Origin: Amycolatopsis lexingtonensis
GTDB lineage: Bacteria > Actinomycetota > Actinomycetes > Mycobacteriales > Pseudonocardiaceae
Assembly: GCF_014873755.1 (NCBI RefSeq)
Contig: NZ_JADBEG010000001.1
Span: 5,253,501 to 5,317,500, forward strand
DNA length: 64,000 nucleotides
Direction of reading: 5' to 3'
Of this stretch, positions 63,431 through 64,000 are shown in pieces (position 1 is the first letter of the stretch; each line of letters starts with the position of its first letter). The translations under genes and the position numbers were made by a program. The notes beneath the pieces are model-generated. The model was not told where the DNA came from. It saw nothing but the letters and a program-made list of their open reading frames with translations, and did not search any database.

Positions 63431-63473
63431 GCCCGGAGTCTGCCCGCCGGGCGCCCGGGTGCGCGACCGGGTT

Positions 63474-64000
63474 TCAGCGCCGGACCTCCGCCAGCTTCAC
63501 CGGACGCCGTTCGCGGCGGGAGACCTCGCACGCCTCCGCGATGTAGAACGCCTCCAGCGCGTCCGCCGCCACGCACGGCGATGGCGCCCGGCCCGCGACG
63601 ACGTCCAGGAACGCGCGCAACTCGGTCGTGTACGCCGGGCGGAACCGCTCCATGAAGCCCGGGTACGCCGGGCCCGGCAGTGGTGCCACGCCCGGCTCCA
63701 CCGAACGCAGCGGGGACCGGTCGTCCAGGCCGACTACCACGCCGGACACCGAACCCAGCACGTCCAGGCGCACGTCGTAGCCCGCGCCGTTGTAGCGGGT
63801 CAGGGACACCGTCGCCAGGGTGCCGTCGTCCAGGGTGAGCGTCGCCGCCGCCGTGTCGACGTCGCCCGCGTCGGCGAAGAACCGCTCGCCGCGGTTGGCG
63901 CCGATCGCGTACACCTCTTCGACCTCGCGGCCGCTCACCCAGCGGATGACGTCGAAGTCGTGGACGCCGCAGTCACGGAACAGGCCGCCCGAGTGGGCGA
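63474..64000 (-). CDS. Gfo/Idh/MocA family oxidoreductase (3' end only in window)
   Basis: C-terminal part of a sugar/inositol dehydrogenase; the 5' part lies beyond the window. GGLFRDCGVHDFDVIRW is the conserved catalytic and substrate-binding segment (D-x-G-x-H-D motif), followed by the C-terminal alpha/beta domain and RPAYTTELRAFLDVVAGR. The typical family C-terminus ALEAFYIAEACEVSRRERRPVKL is present. An inositol dehydrogenase is likely by motif, but other MocA-type sugars cannot be excluded. Confidence 0.88.
   Translation of the reverse strand, partial: AHSGGLFRDCGVHDFDVIRWVSGREVEEVYAIGANRGERFFADAGDVDTAAATLTLDDGTLATVSLTRYNGAGYDVRLDVLGSVSGVVVGLDDRSPLRSVEPGVAPLPGPAYPGFMERFRPAYTTELRAFLDVVAGRAPSPCVAADALEAFYIAEACEVSRRERRPVKLAEVRR

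Overview
The window is chromosomal DNA from a high-GC actinomycete, most likely a Pseudonocardiaceae member such as Amycolatopsis. This is inferred from the very strong G/C bias at third codon positions, frequent GTG (and some TTG) starts, many 4-base ATGA/GTGA gene overlaps, the actinobacterial set smc, ftsY, amtB-glnB-glnD, and recurring intergenic hairpins that start with GTGAA. I found no rRNA, tRNA, transposase, integrase or CRISPR array.

Region 1 (1-9.3 kb) is mixed. It has the end of an ABC exporter with a MarR regulator, a lone SIR2-like protein, a Ku end-joining protein, a TetR/SDR pair, a 7-unit non-coding repeat array (5791-6193), a membrane diguanylate cyclase and a GmrSD-like DUF262/DUF1524 protein. 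Region 2 (9.4-13.5 kb) is the nitrogen-signalling operon amtB-glnB-glnD, with GlnR-like half-sites upstream. Region 3 (13.6-19.8 kb) holds an RlmA-type rRNA methyltransferase, a FhuF-like Fe-S protein, an ECF sigma factor with a plausible autoregulatory promoter, small oxidoreductase-type genes, and metY with a CoA-binding partner.

Region 4 (19.8-38.7 kb) is a purine-to-malate catabolic supercluster. It contains xanthine dehydrogenase (three subunits) with an 8-oxoguanine/guanine deaminase-type amidohydrolase; uricase with HIU hydrolase and OHCU decarboxylase; allantoinase and allantoicase; and malate synthase with a CitE-like lyase homologue. Interleaved regulators are PucR, IclR (AllR-like), a thiamine-binding-domain/YheO-type HTH protein, TetR and MarR. 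An alpha-galactosidase and a DUF2786 protein are also interspersed. Xanthine would be taken through urate, 5-hydroxyisourate, OHCU, allantoin, allantoate and ureidoglycolate to glyoxylate, which malate synthase condenses with acetyl-CoA. A 15-bp IclR-type dyad in the aceB promoter spacer has a relative upstream of allantoinase, which would tie the two ends of the path together. No recognised ureidoglycolate-cleaving enzyme is present.

Region 5 (38.7-50.1 kb) has ftsY and smc-acyP on the minus strand. Between them is a plus-strand anhydromuropeptide kinase (anmK) with an SSS symporter, suggesting cell-wall sugar recycling. smc, ftsY and amtB-glnB-glnD are commonly neighbours in actinobacteria, so the ~27 kb between ftsY and amtB looks like an interposed block. 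Region 6 (50.1-60.4 kb) has a TetR/acyl-CoA-dehydrogenase-like pair, three tiny membrane proteins, and a complete kdp operon in the order 27-aa ORF-kdpF-A-B-C-D-E. Region 7 (60.7-64 kb) has asparagine synthetase with 11-bp spaced GTTAC repeats upstream, two small genes and a partial Gfo/Idh/MocA dehydrogenase.
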